Origin: Micromonospora yangpuensis
Lineage (GTDB): Bacteria > Actinomycetota > Actinomycetes > Mycobacteriales > Micromonosporaceae
NCBI RefSeq assembly: GCF_900091615.1
Contig: NZ_FMIA01000002.1
Location: 806,001-870,000 of the forward strand
Direction of reading: 5' to 3'
DNA: 64,000 nt
A program made the translations under genes and the position numbers. Below are positions 1-8,986 of this stretch, in pieces. The notes beneath the pieces were generated by a model. It saw only the letters and a program-made list of their open reading frames with translations. It was not told the origin of the DNA and did no database searches. Every line of letters starts with the position of its first letter. Within the stretch, counting starts at the first letter, position 1.

Positions 1-183
1 GTACGGGTACCGGGCGAGACCGAGCGGCTGCTCGGTGTCGCCCTCGACGACTCCTTCGACGGCCGGGTCTGGTGGGTGGAGTGCCGGGCCCCGGACGGCG
101 ACCCACGGGCCGCCGAGACGGGACGCCGGTTCACCGCGGAGCTGGTGGCGATCACGGGAGGGCTGACATGGGCGAGCCGTTGA
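1..183 (+). CDS. C-terminal end of a partial gene, DUF6177-like
   Basis: The gene is open from the window edge to a TGA at 181-183, giving about 60 residues (VPGETERLLG near the start, then VWWVECRAPDG and a basic and aromatic end). The style matches the N-terminal part of DUF6177 proteins, which sit beside actinobacterial type VII secretion loci. The next gene starts inside this one in another frame and looks like the rest of the same family. Either the two overlap by 16 bases or a frameshift near 165-181 split one gene. The family is recalled, not searched. Confidence 0.4.
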   Translation, partial: VRVPGETERLLGVALDDSFDGRVWWVECRAPDGDPRAAETGRRFTAELVAITGGLTWASR

Positions 184-1133
184 CCGGCCCGACCGACACG
201 ATCACCGACCGGGCGGTGGTGCTGCACCAGGACCGTCCGGTGGTCGGCCTCGCCCCCTGGCTCGCGGAAGCCGCGGTCGACGCGGTCCGGGACGGGCTGT
301 TGCTCCAGGTCGTCACGCCGGCGGACGGCTTCGTCACGTATCCGCTCGAGATGATGCTGACGCAGGCCCGGGGGCAGTGGGTGGTACGCGGCGGTGACCA
401 CTACCGCGACGGGCTCACCGGCCTGCCGCTGCGGTGGGACGGCCGCCGATTCTCGCCCGCCGACGGCTCCCGGCCCACCGGCCCGCCGCCGGCCGCCGAC
501 CCGTGGACCGGCGGCCTGGAGATCCAGATCGTCACCCTGCACCCGGCCACCGAGGCACTGGAACTCGGCGCCAGCACCGAGGTCGCCGTGCGTGCCCTCA
601 CCGGCGACGCCCCGGCCGGGTGGGGCGTGGCCGAGCCGGTCAGCGAAGGGTGGTCGCGTCGCGACCTCACCTCGTTCTGCCGTACGCGCGCACCCGCGCC
701 CACCAGCCTGACGATCGTCGGCGGGGAGCGGGGCTCGGCGGTGCTCGGGGTGCTGACGATCGAACGGGTCGACACCGGGGTCCGGGAACAGCTCCGGCTG
801 GCCGGCCCCCCGCTGCCGGCGGTAGGTGAGGCGGCGGTGGAGGCGCTCGCCGGGACGCTGGCGGGTACCGCCCGCAGCGTCATCGTGGCCGTGCACCCGG
901 GGCGGACGAACGGACTCCGATCGAGCCGGCCCAGCCTGCCGGCGCTGCCCTGGGGCATTCTCGTCGGCCAGCGGGGGAACGCTCCGCACTCCGTACCCGA
1001 GGTTGTCCCGGGCCGGGCCATGGGCCGGGGTGCCCGTCGTGCGTGGTGGTACCGACTGGACCGCGGCCCGGGTGCGCCGTACGAGACCCTCACCGCGGTC
1101 CTGCGCGGCTACGGCCTGGACGAACCTCGGTGA
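168..1133 (+). CDS. DUF6177-like type VII locus protein
   Basis: This is a 321-aa protein if started at ATG 168. The N-terminus contains the stretch DRPVVGLAPWLAEAA followed by LQVVTPADG, and a GDHYRDGLTGLPLRW block around residues 75-95. I associate these with DUF6177 proteins of WXG100/type VII loci, whose role is unknown. It shows no signal peptide or membrane segment. It converges on the toxin operon that ends at 1183. The preceding frame looks like the missing N-terminal part, so this may be the 3' portion of a frameshifted gene. Confidence 0.45.
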   Translation: MGEPLTGPTDTITDRAVVLHQDRPVVGLAPWLAEAAVDAVRDGLLLQVVTPADGFVTYPLEMMLTQARGQWVVRGGDHYRDGLTGLPLRWDGRRFSPADGSRPTGPPPAADPWTGGLEIQIVTLHPATEALELGASTEVAVRALTGDAPAGWGVAEPVSEGWSRRDLTSFCRTRAPAPTSLTIVGGERGSAVLGVLTIERVDTGVREQLRLAGPPLPAVGEAAVEALAGTLAGTARSVIVAVHPGRTNGLRSSRPSLPALPWGILVGQRGNAPHSVPEVVPGRAMGRGARRAWWYRLDRGPGAPYETLTAVLRGYGLDEPR

Positions 1134-1182
1134 TCCGGCCGCCGTCCGGCGCGTCAGCCCGCCGGCGACGGACCGCCGGTGG

Positions 1183-1728
1183 CTACCGGGTGGGCTGGGC
1201 CGCCGGCTCGCTCACCGGGCGGGCGCCCCGCTCGCGGCGGGCGATCGACCAGTAGTCGCCGAACTCCGGGACGGGTTCCCAGTTGTCCGCGACGGGCACG
1301 TCGTCGTACTCGTAGGTGTCCTTCATCCGTTCGACGTGGTCCATGACGATCCGCTGGACGTACCCGTCGGGGCGGAACGACAGCTCCTCGACCTTCGTCG
1401 CCTCGCTCTGGCGGAGCTTGGGGTCGTCGTTGGGATATTCCCACAACATGACCGTACGCAGGAACAGGCGCTCGTCGTCGGCCTTGACGAACCAGTACTT
1501 CAGGTTCTGGCGGCCGTGCTGGTCCCGGAACGTCACCGAGATGGTGTCGGTCTGCCCGGAGACGGTCACCAGCACCGGCTGGCGGCTCCCCCGGGGGCGA
1601 AGGGCGGCGATGAACTGCTCACCCGCGGCATCGCGGCCACGGGCCTCGTCCTCGCTCAGAGCGACCCCGACCCGGTTGCGGCGCACGTTCCACGAGTGGC
1701 AGTACTCGATCTCGCCGGGCTCGCTCAT
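1183..1728 (-). CDS. Candidate immunity protein of the type VII toxin
   Basis: This 181-aa soluble acidic protein has no recognised domain. It is the last gene of the minus-strand operon, 36 bases behind the toxin gene, which is the standard immunity position in polymorphic toxin loci. Visible features are several Trp/Tyr-rich blocks (KYWFVKADDERLFLRTVMLWEY, shown here only as its position near residues 77-98) and no signal peptide, as expected for a protein that binds a toxin in the cytoplasm. The function is inferred from position only. It could instead be an unrelated small protein. Confidence 0.45.
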   Translation of the reverse strand: MSEPGEIEYCHSWNVRRNRVGVALSEDEARGRDAAGEQFIAALRPRGSRQPVLVTVSGQTDTISVTFRDQHGRQNLKYWFVKADDERLFLRTVMLWEYPNDDPKLRQSEATKVEELSFRPDGYVQRIVMDHVERMKDTYEYDDVPVADNWEPVPEFGDYWSIARRERGARPVSEPAAQPTR

Positions 1729-1764
1729 CGGCGACTCCTTTCCGTTGCGCTGCTCGGGCGCTGC

Positions 1765-3822
1765 TCACTCACCATCGTGATCGCCCGGGACGTCGTCGCC
1801 GCCCTCACGGTATTCATCGTCCGGAAGCTCGTAAACGTTACCCTCCTCGTCACGGATGGTGATGCCCAGATTCTCGGCCTCCTTGAGGACCTCGGGGGGA
1901 ATGTCGGCGTCCTGCACCGGCACCTCAAGGATCATCTCGCCTTCCAGCTCCTTGCCGACCAGGTCGTCACCGAGGTCACGGCGGTTGGTCGGCGTATCGG
2001 CGATGATCGTGCCTTCCTTGTACTTCCGGTCGAACTCGCGGAGGTACTCGATCGCCGTCTCGGGCTTGATCTCGGCCAGCTGGGTGAACTTGCGCGAGAC
2101 GATCTCCCTGCCCGGCACGTACGAGTCGACCCGCGGATACTGGCCCTTGTCGCTCTTGGGCTCGACGTGGACCTCGTTCGCGCCGCCCTGTTCCGTGTAG
2201 AAGGGCTCCCGGCGGTGGTTGAACTCGTTGCCCTCCCGCACGTTCTGGAGCCACTCCGGGGGCCCGGACGAGTCGGTGTCCGCGGTGTTCGCATCGGATC
2301 CGTCGGCTGCCTCGTCGCCGGGCGCCGAGGCCTCGGGTGTGTCGTCGCCCGGCGTGCTGTCCGGGTCGCGGTAGCTCGGGTTGTCGTCGCCCGGCCGGTC
2401 ACCCGGGTTGTCGTCTTCCGGCGGGTCACCCGGATTGTCGTCGCGCGGGTCGCTGTCGACCGGGTCGCTGTCGACCGGGGTGCGGTCGCCCACGGGGCCG
2501 TCACCGACGCCGGTGTGCGTCGGCGGGCGGCTCACGGGCGGGTCGTCACGTGGCAGCTGCGGGCCGTTCCCGTCGCCGGAGTCCATGTTCATCTGGTGGC
2601 CGGGTCGGCCGTTGGGCATCTCGACCTCGAAGCCCCGGCCGATCGGCACGTCGCCGGCGATGGCGGGGACCAGCCCGAGATTCGGGATCTTGATGTCGAA
2701 CTTCCCGGCGACGTTGAGGGCGACGTCGCCGACGGTGGGAAGGTTGTCGAGCCAGTTGCCGGTACGGACCAGCGCGGCGCCGATGCGGGCGGCGGTGGCG
2801 CTGCCGCGGATGCCGTTGACGGCGGCGCCCGCCCCGCGCAGGCCGGAGCCGGCGCCCTTGGTGCCGACGACCGCGGAGACGATGTTGAAGGTAGTCATGC
2901 CGGCGGCCTTGGACTTGTCCTCGCCCCAGGTGTCGTAGGCGATGATGCTCTTGCCGGCGTTGAGCAGGAGATTGCCCGCCTCACGGCGCCCCATGAAGGG
3001 CATGCCGGTGGTCTGGTCGATCACCGCGGTCACCGGGTTGGTGTAGACGGCGACCGCCCAGACGAACTTGCCCAGCCCCAGCCAGGACTGGCCGGCGGTG
3101 CCCCAGCTCCACTCGCCGGTGACCGGGTCCCGGCCGATCAGCCCGCCGAGGTCTTCGAGCATGGTCACGAAGCTCTCGCCGATGCCGCCGAAGTACGCGC
3201 CGACGTCGCCCCAGAAGCCCCGGTCGTGCTCCTCGTTGCTGCCCCAGGGCAGGGCGCCGTCCTCACCGGCCGCCGCGTCGAGGGTGTCGGCGGTGAAGCC
3301 GTACTCGCCGTCGTCGGCCCGGCCGTCGGCGTTGTCGGCCCGGTACTGCCGGCCGCCGTACAGTGCGTTGATCGTGTTGGCGCAGGTGCGCTGGGCCTCG
3401 AAGAAGGCGGCGACCTGTGTGTTGACCGCGGAGATCAGGCCGTTGTGCCGGTCGACCTTGCTCTCGTCCTCGCGCCAGTCGTCGTCCTCATTGGTCGAGG
3501 CGACGAACTGCTCGGCCTGGAGTTTCAGCGCCGCGAGCTGGGCCTTGATCTGTTTGACCTCGGTGGCGTACGTGCTCAGCGCGGTCCCGACGGCCTGGAT
3601 GTCCTCACCGACCGACGCCGACACCGTGCGTACGGGGCCGGTGGCGGCGAACAGCTGGGCCGCCTCCGGTGCCTCGTACACCGCGGCCAACCCCTGCCAG
3701 GTGCTGTCGACCGCCTGGCCGGTGCTGGCGAAGTCCCCACCCGTGGTCCGGATCGTCTGGGCGTGCGTGGCCAGCACGTCCAGGTCACCGGGGATCTGTG
3801 GAATCTCCGCAGGATTGATCAT
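1765..3822 (-). CDS. WXG100-type polymorphic toxin, 685 aa
   Basis: This is a modular secreted toxin. Residues 1-130 form a helical WXG100/LXG-like export domain (PQIPGDLDVLATHAQTIR, DSTWQGL). A glycine- and alanine-rich middle with hydrophobic stretches follows, then an Asp/Pro/Gly-rich linker at about 430-530 with repeated DDNPGD units. The roughly 150-residue C-terminus (NEFNHRREPFYTEQGGANEV, then YPRVDSYVPGREIVSRKFTQ and GEMILEVPVQ) resembles a C-terminal toxin module common in actinobacterial effectors that I recall as restriction-endonuclease-like. Nuclease activity is therefore likely but unproven. Its start overlaps the stop of the upstream gene in ATGA, so translation is coupled to the small partner. 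The following gene is the candidate immunity protein. Confidence 0.65.
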   Translation of the reverse strand: MINPAEIPQIPGDLDVLATHAQTIRTTGGDFASTGQAVDSTWQGLAAVYEAPEAAQLFAATGPVRTVSASVGEDIQAVGTALSTYATEVKQIKAQLAALKLQAEQFVASTNEDDDWREDESKVDRHNGLISAVNTQVAAFFEAQRTCANTINALYGGRQYRADNADGRADDGEYGFTADTLDAAAGEDGALPWGSNEEHDRGFWGDVGAYFGGIGESFVTMLEDLGGLIGRDPVTGEWSWGTAGQSWLGLGKFVWAVAVYTNPVTAVIDQTTGMPFMGRREAGNLLLNAGKSIIAYDTWGEDKSKAAGMTTFNIVSAVVGTKGAGSGLRGAGAAVNGIRGSATAARIGAALVRTGNWLDNLPTVGDVALNVAGKFDIKIPNLGLVPAIAGDVPIGRGFEVEMPNGRPGHQMNMDSGDGNGPQLPRDDPPVSRPPTHTGVGDGPVGDRTPVDSDPVDSDPRDDNPGDPPEDDNPGDRPGDDNPSYRDPDSTPGDDTPEASAPGDEAADGSDANTADTDSSGPPEWLQNVREGNEFNHRREPFYTEQGGANEVHVEPKSDKGQYPRVDSYVPGREIVSRKFTQLAEIKPETAIEYLREFDRKYKEGTIIADTPTNRRDLGDDLVGKELEGEMILEVPVQDADIPPEVLKEAENLGITIRDEEGNVYELPDDEYREGGDDVPGDHDGE

Positions 3823-4178
3823 TCCGGCACCGCCCTACGGCCCGGCCCCGGCATCACCGCCGAGGGGTCCGGTGCGGCGGTGGCGTTGCGTTGCGCGTTG
3901 GCGGCCATCTCCAGGTCGCCCTGGACGTAGGCGTTCGTCGCCTGCGCCGCCGCGTTCGTGCACGCCCCGGTGCGGGTGAAGACGAACTCCAGATCCGTTC
4001 GGATGGACGCCACGAAGCCCTGCAGCGCCTTACCCACGATCTCCGAACTCGACTGGACGGCGGATCCCTCCAACGCCGAGTTCAGGCTCTTCATCTGCCC
4101 CTCGAACGGGGCGGCCGCGGCATGGGTGCGATTCAGGACCCCACGTACTCCCTCGGGGGAGATGTCCCAGGCGCTCAC
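3819..4178 (-). CDS. DUF6507-like WXG-type partner protein
   Basis: This 119-aa helical protein begins MSAWDISPEGVRGVLNRT, a start typical of DUF6507 proteins found just before type VII effector genes. It has the size and helical character of WXG100/PE-like partners, so it probably pairs with the toxin N-terminus for export. Its stop overlaps the toxin start (ATGA), a strong sign of stoichiometric co-expression. No signal peptide is present. Family assignment is from memory. Confidence 0.55.
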   Translation of the reverse strand: MSAWDISPEGVRGVLNRTHAAAAPFEGQMKSLNSALEGSAVQSSSEIVGKALQGFVASIRTDLEFVFTRTGACTNAAAQATNAYVQGDLEMAANAQRNATAAPDPSAVMPGPGRRAVPE

Positions 4179-4217
4179 GCTCGTGCTCCCTCGTCGACAC
4201 TTGATCGGAAAGCCGGG

Positions 4218-4523
4218 TCACCCGATGGACTGCACCGCCGAGCGGGCCCGGGTGAGGGTGCTGGTCGCCGTGTCGTCGTTCTTCGCCATCGTGGTCTTGA
4301 CCAGGTCGATGATCGTGCGGACCTCACCGGCGGCCCGGTTCCACCGGTCCTCGACGGTGCGGTACTCGTCCGACACGCCGTCGGCCTGGAAGTCGGCCAT
4401 GGCGGCCGCGACATCGGCGCTGCGCTGCGAGATCACCGCCTCCAGCCGCGCGACGATGCCGGCGAGATCACCCTGGACCTGCTGCGAGGTGCCCGTGTCG
4501 AAACTGCGTCGGTCGGTGCCCAT
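4218..4523 (-). CDS. WXG100 family protein
   Basis: This is a 101-aa protein. ATG 4523 was chosen because translation from it gives a compact two-helix protein, whereas the upstream extension is low-complexity Arg/Pro/Thr. The turn between helices carries DRWNRAAGE in place of a strict W-x-G motif. It is small, with no cysteines and no signal peptide, as for EsxA/EsxB-type type VII substrates. It is the second gene of the operon, 20 bases after the first WXG100-like gene. Confidence 0.7.
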   Translation of the reverse strand: MGTDRRSFDTGTSQQVQGDLAGIVARLEAVISQRSADVAAAMADFQADGVSDEYRTVEDRWNRAAGEVRTIIDLVKTTMAKNDDTATSTLTRARSAVQSIG

Positions 4524-4542
4524 GACTGTCGCTCCCCTCGGA

Positions 4543-4878
4543 TCAGCGGCTGCCGGAGAACCTGGCCGCGTCGAAGTTGGCGGTGCCCGCCGCCCTGGAG
4601 GCGTTGTCGGCCATCTCGGTGTCACCCTGGCCGAACGCCGAGTCCATGCCGCCCTGGCCGCCCAGGATCGCGCCGAGCGCGGAGTTGAGCGCGGCCGTGA
4701 TCGAGTCGGCGTTGGCCTTGAACGAGTCGAACGCGGCCCGCCCGGCACCGTTGAAGTTTCCCTGCAGCGGCTCGGCAGCGGCGACCAGCTGCCTGATGAG
4801 GGTGCCGAGCTCGTCGGAGGAACCCTGGGTCTGCTTGGTGAGGCTGCCGAGTGTCTGCGCCCCCATGTCGAACTTCAT
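4543..4878 (-). CDS. WXG100-like protein, first gene of toxin operon
   Basis: This 111-aa helical protein (MKFDMGAQTLGSLTKQT at the start) has FNGAGRAAFDSF in the inter-helix turn, where the Trp of W-x-G is replaced by Phe-Asn. A strong ribosome binding site (GGTGGAGGTG) precedes ATG 4878. It probably forms the heterodimer partner of the following WXG100 protein. It is transcribed divergently from the RiPP precursor gene, with a 219-base gap holding both promoters. Confidence 0.7.
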   Translation of the reverse strand: MKFDMGAQTLGSLTKQTQGSSDELGTLIRQLVAAAEPLQGNFNGAGRAAFDSFKANADSITAALNSALGAILGGQGGMDSAFGQGDTEMADNASRAAGTANFDAARFSGSR

Positions 4879-5097
4879 CCTGCACCTCCACCTGCCGGGA
4901 TGAATAACGTTCCCAGTCGATGCTACGACGACCGCGCCAGCCCGCGGTGCCCCCGGCCGGGGGTCGTCGCTGTCGGTTTCCGGCAGAGCGGAACGGCCGG
5001 ATCCGTAACCCGCAGGACATCGATGCCCGTCATCCGTGCACTACGCTGAGCCATTGCAGATTCACCCACGGTGGGTGGGCTGCGGAGGGAGCGCGTC

Positions 5098-5256
5098 ATG
5101 GAGGACATGGCCGTGGAGGCGACGGAGTTCGCCGATCTCGACATCGTCGACCTCGATCTGCCGATCGACGAGGAGCTCGCCGCGGTGAGCATCGGTGGCC
5201 TCGGCAACACCGAGGTCGGCGCGTCCGGTTTCTGGGGGAGGAGCTGGCTGATCTGA
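5098..5256 (+). CDS. Pyritide/thiopeptide-like RiPP precursor peptide
   Basis: This is a 52-aa peptide. ATG 5098 is preceded by GGAGGGAG at ideal spacing. The leader is acidic with alternating Asp and aliphatic residues (FADLDIVDLDLPIDEELAAV), as in thiopeptide leaders, and ends in a TEVGA segment. The predicted core is SGFWGRSWLI, residues 43-52, with Ser43 and Ser49 as its only hydroxyl or thiol residues. There is no Cys, so no thiazoles can form. The following three genes encode glutamylation, elimination and cycloaddition enzymes of this class. The expected chemistry is dehydration of both serines followed by [4+2] cycloaddition to a pyridine and leader loss. The rings known from thiopeptides (Ser1-Ser10 gives 26 atoms) scale to a 17-atom ring here. 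The product is inferred. Confidence 0.85.
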   Translation: MEDMAVEATEFADLDIVDLDLPIDEELAAVSIGGLGNTEVGASGFWGRSWLI

Positions 5257-5339
5257 GCCCGGGCGGCTCCGGCGCGCCAGCCGGCCACGCCGGAGCCGTC
5301 CGACCGGACCATCCCGAGCCACCCCCGTGCGAGGTTCCT

Positions 5340-7904
5340 GTGCCCGCTCCGCCCACCGACTCCACCGGCCCCGTCGTCGTCGTACGGGTCGCCGCGCTAC
5401 CCACGCAGGCCCTGGCGGAGACCGCCGCACCGGCCTCCTGGGCGACGGTCCAGGCCATCCTCGCCAGCCGTCGCCTGGTGGCCGAGGTCGGTGCCCGGCT
5501 GGCCGACGAGGTCCACGGCTTCGTCGCGGACCCGGCCCTCGCCGACGCCCGGCCGGAGCTGGTGGCCCTCCGGCGGGCCCTGCACAACCACCGCCGTCCC
5601 GGACCCCGGGCCTGGCCCGGCAACCATGCCGAGCTGCTGCCCGCCCGCTTCCGAGCCGAGCTGACCGGCTGGACCGTCGAGCTGGCCCGGTCCGCCGCGC
5701 TGACCCGGCGACTTCCCGAACTGCTCGACGCCGAGCGGGTCCGCAGCCTGCGGGCCCTGCGCGAGTGGAGCGCCACCGAGGTCTTCGAGTTCGGACTGCT
5801 GCAGTCCAGTGAGGACCTTTTGCACGCCCTGCTGAAATGGCGTGCCCAGCCGGAGGGCAGCGCGCCCCGGGCCCAGGTGGCGCTGCGGCTGGCCAAGTAC
5901 CTGGCCCGCGCGGTGGCCAAGACCAGCCCGCAGGCCACCTTCATGATGAGCGGGCTGTGCCGGTGGTCCGACGTGCCGACCCCCGTGCAGCCCACCGGCC
6001 GCTGGGCCTGACGCAGCGCCGTCGAGCCGGACGTACCCCTGCTCCAGGCGCTCAGCCGCCGCCTGGCCACCGACGGTGCCGCCGACCGGCTCGTGGTGGC
6101 CGTCACGCCGGACGCCGAGGTGGCCGAGGGGCGGATCTGGTTCGGCCACCCGGGACGCGAGCGCATCCGGGGACTGCTGTTGACCCCGCCGGTGCGTACC
6201 GTCGTCGAGGCCGTCGGTGCCGGCGGACCCCTCGCGGAGGTGGGCCGCCGCCTGCCCCGCGACGCCGCGGTGACCTTCGACCGGCTGGTCGAGATCGGGC
6301 TGGTCGAGATCCGACCTCCCTTCGCCGACCAGGCCGCCGACCACCTGCACGACCTGCGCGCCTGGCTCGGCCCGGACGCACCGGCCGCCGGACCGCTCCG
6401 GGCCCTCGCGGACGCCCTCGACACCTATCCGGCCCCCGGGACCGGCGCCTGCCGTCGCCGGGAGCTGCACCACCGGATCCGCACCGAGTTCGAGACGGTG
6501 AGCGGCCAGGTCGGTGGCCCGCCGCTGCCCGCCCGGAACCTCTTCCGGGAGAACGCCGTCTTCACCGCCGACCCGGTCCGCCTCGGCGGGCCGGCCTGGC
6601 GTCCGGCCGTGGCCGACCTGCACGTGGTCCACCGCTTTCTGGCCCTCTTCCAGCACTCGACGGTCGTCCGGTTGGTGGCCCACCGGATCTTCGTCGACCG
6701 GTACGGCGCGCACGCCCGGGTGGGTCTGCTCACGCTGCACCGGGAGCTGTCCCGGCTGACCGTCGACGCCGCCCCGGCAACGGCGCTGGCGGAGCTCGCC
6801 GGCCTGCTGCACCCGGGGGAGCCGCCCGACCCGGCCGGCAGCACCCTCGCCGAGGTGCGGTTGCTGCACCGGCTGCGACAGGAGGCACTGGCCACCCTCT
6901 GGGCGGGGCCGGAAACCGGCCAGGACGGAATCACCGTCGACCCGGCGCGGGTACGGGCGTTGGCGGCCGGCTGGCCGCCGTGGGTACGACCCGCCCCGGC
7001 GTTGGCCTGCTTCGTCCAGCAGGTACCCGCCGCCGACGGGCTCCGGCTCGTGCTCAACGGCGTCGGCGCCGGGCACGGGGCCGTCCGCAGCCGGGTGCAC
7101 CGGCTGCTGGCGAAGGTCGCCCCGGAGGCAGCCGACCCCGTCGACCCGCCCGGGTCCACGGCACTATCCGGTCCCGACCCGGCGGGCTACCTCGCCGAGC
7201 TCACCGGCCTCTTCGGCAGCAACGTCAACCTGCGCTCCCCGGCGGTGGGCTTCGAGATCTGCCACCCGGGGATGGTCAGCGCCCGCCCACCGCAGCAACG
7301 GATCCCGCTGGACGACCTGGTCGTGACGCCCGACGCGGCGACCCCGGGTCTGCGCCTGCGGCGGCGCAGCGACGACGGTGCGGTCCGCATCGCGTACACC
7401 GGCATGATGGCCGGGGCCCGGCTGCCCCGCCTCGCCCGTTTCCTGGTCCACCTCTTCGGCGACGTGCCCAACGCCGCCGCCCCGACCGCCCAGATCTTCA
7501 CCGGGACCCCGGAACACCCGACCGGCACGGTACGGCGACGACCCCGGCTGTCGATCGGCCGGGTCACCGTCTCCCGGGCCTCCTGGCGGGTCCGCGCCGA
7601 TCTCGTGCCGGGCCGTGCCAAGGGCGTCGACGACGCCGGCTACCTGCTGACCCTGGCCGCCTGGTTCGCCGAACACCGGATCCCCCAGCGCTCGTACGTC
7701 ACGGCGAGCCGACCGGCCCCGGTCAAGCCGGTCTACCTCGACCTGGCAAACGTGCCGCTCGTACGCCTCTTCGAACGCCTGCTGCGCGGCCCGGACGCGG
7801 TGCTCACCTTCCAGGAGGCCCTGCCGCAGCTCGCCGACGCCCCGAGCTACGGCACCGAGGGCCGGCACGTGACCGAGTACGTCGTCGAGATCGGCCCCTC
7901 GTGA
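5340..7904 (+). pseudogene. LanB-type glutamyl transferase (tRNA-Glu-dependent), interrupted by TGA
   Basis: This is one reading frame of 855 codons, starting at GTG 5340 behind GAGG, with a single in-frame TGA at 6009-6011. The protein part before it is 223 aa, and the downstream part runs on without frame change to 7904. The protein resembles the glutamylation half of split LanB dehydratases, which transfer Glu from glutamyl-tRNA to Ser. Signature regions include KTSPQATFMMSGLCRW just before the stop. The stop codon could be a CGA-to-TGA change, a sequencing error, or true inactivation. A downstream GTG at 6093 is in frame but lacks a convincing ribosome site. If the stop is real, the cluster is probably silent unless read-through occurs. 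Confidence 0.8.
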
Positions 7905-8986
7905 CCCCGCCGCCCTGGCTGTCGCTGCACGCCTTCCACCGCGGCGACCACGACCGGCTGCTCACCGGGGCGGTCGCCCCACTGGTCGCCTCGTTGCGGG
8001 CCACCGGCGTACTCGACCAGTTCTTCTTCATCAGGTACTGGGAGGGCGGGCCGCACCTCCGGCTCCGCCTGCTGCCGACCCGGCCCGACCTCGCCGCCGA
8101 CGTCGCGGCCTGCACCCGGTCCACCCTGGAGGCGCACCTGGCCCGGTTCCCCTCCCCACCCCCGGGGCCCGCCGAGCGGTACGCGGCCCTCGCCGAGCGG
8201 TACGCCCGCCTGGAGGGCCGGGCCGACCACGACCGACGGATCCGCCCGCCCGACGTGGTGGAGGTCCAGCCCTACCAGCCCGAGTACCCGGTCTACGGCG
8301 GCCGGGCGGCGACCCGGGCCGTCGAACGCCACTTCACCGACTCCAGTTGGCTGGCCCTGTCGACGTTGGCCCGCCCGGCGGCTGCGGATCACCGCTCGCG
8401 GCTGGCGGTGCTCGCGTTGGCCTCGGCGCTCGCCGCCTGGCAACCCGACCGGCACCGCCTGGCACACCTGCTTACCCGGTCCCGGTCCCACTGGGACCCG
8501 GCCGACGGTCACCGGGCACGGCGGGAGAGCTACCTGCGGCAGCGCACCGCACTGCGGCGGCTGGTGTCCGGCTGCTGGCCGGCCGCGCAGTCGGCGCGAC
8601 CAGGGGCTGATCCGGACCCCTTCGTCGCCGCCTGGTCCGCCTCCATCCACCGGCTCCGAGCCGAGCTGACCGACCTGCACCGGGCCGGGGACTTCCGCCC
8701 CGACCTGCGGTCGGTGCCGACCCGCTTCACCGCCGACGCCGGCCCGTCCCGCTTCACCGCCGACGTCGGGCCGACCCGCTTCACCGAGGCCGGGCCGACC
8801 CGCCTCGCCGACGTCGGGCCGACCCGTGCGGAGCAGGCGTTGCTCGTCGTCCTGCTGCGCTGTGTGCACCTGCTCTGCAACCGGCTGGGTCTCGGTGTCG
8901 ACCAGGAGACCCAGCTGCACTACCTGGTCTGCGCCGCCTGCGTCGACCTCGGAGAACCCGCGCGCGAACAGGAGGACTTCCGATGA
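7901..8986 (+). CDS. Thiopeptide-type elimination enzyme (SpaB_C domain)
   Basis: This is a 361-aa protein. GTG 7901 overlaps the TGA of the glutamyl transferase (GTGA), so the pair is coupled. The N-terminal half has WLSLHAFHRGDHDRLLTG and FFFIRYWEGGPHLRLRL, the hallmark of the SpaB_C/thiopeptide-type biosynthesis domain. In split dehydratases this subunit removes glutamate from glutamylated Ser to give dehydroalanine. Near residues 270-310 it carries an unusual tandem repeat (GPTRFTADV-like units) that looks like an inserted linker. It ends within the start of the pyridine synthase. Confidence 0.85.
   Translation: MTPPPWLSLHAFHRGDHDRLLTGAVAPLVASLRATGVLDQFFFIRYWEGGPHLRLRLLPTRPDLAADVAACTRSTLEAHLARFPSPPPGPAERYAALAERYARLEGRADHDRRIRPPDVVEVQPYQPEYPVYGGRAATRAVERHFTDSSWLALSTLARPAAADHRSRLAVLALASALAAWQPDRHRLAHLLTRSRSHWDPADGHRARRESYLRQRTALRRLVSGCWPAAQSARPGADPDPFVAAWSASIHRLRAELTDLHRAGDFRPDLRSVPTRFTADAGPSRFTADVGPTRFTEAGPTRLADVGPTRAEQALLVVLLRCVHLLCNRLGLGVDQETQLHYLVCAACVDLGEPAREQEDFR
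8714..8828 (+). repeat. In-frame tandem repeat, 24-27 bp units
   Basis: Four and a half copies of a GC-rich unit encode VPTRFTADA, GPSRFTADV, GPTRFTEA, GPTRLADV and GPTR. Units are multiples of three, so the frame is kept. The repeat lies between the conserved N-terminal and C-terminal parts of the elimination enzyme and probably encodes a flexible surface loop whose length varies by slippage. Confidence 0.75.

Noticed and set aside
826..3930. A 1034-aa open frame on the plus strand
   Set aside because: It runs opposite the toxin and WXG operon; its Val/Leu/Gly/Arg-rich translation has no domain sense and is a GC-rich shadow.
5837..7900. Front part of a 1049-aa open frame extending from the elimination enzyme
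   Set aside because: It is Arg/Pro-rich and out of frame with the glutamyl transferase; only the part from 7901 is real.
6093..7904. A separate gene starting at GTG 6093
   Set aside because: It is in frame with the preceding part of the enzyme and lacks a ribosome site, so it is better read as the rest of one interrupted gene.
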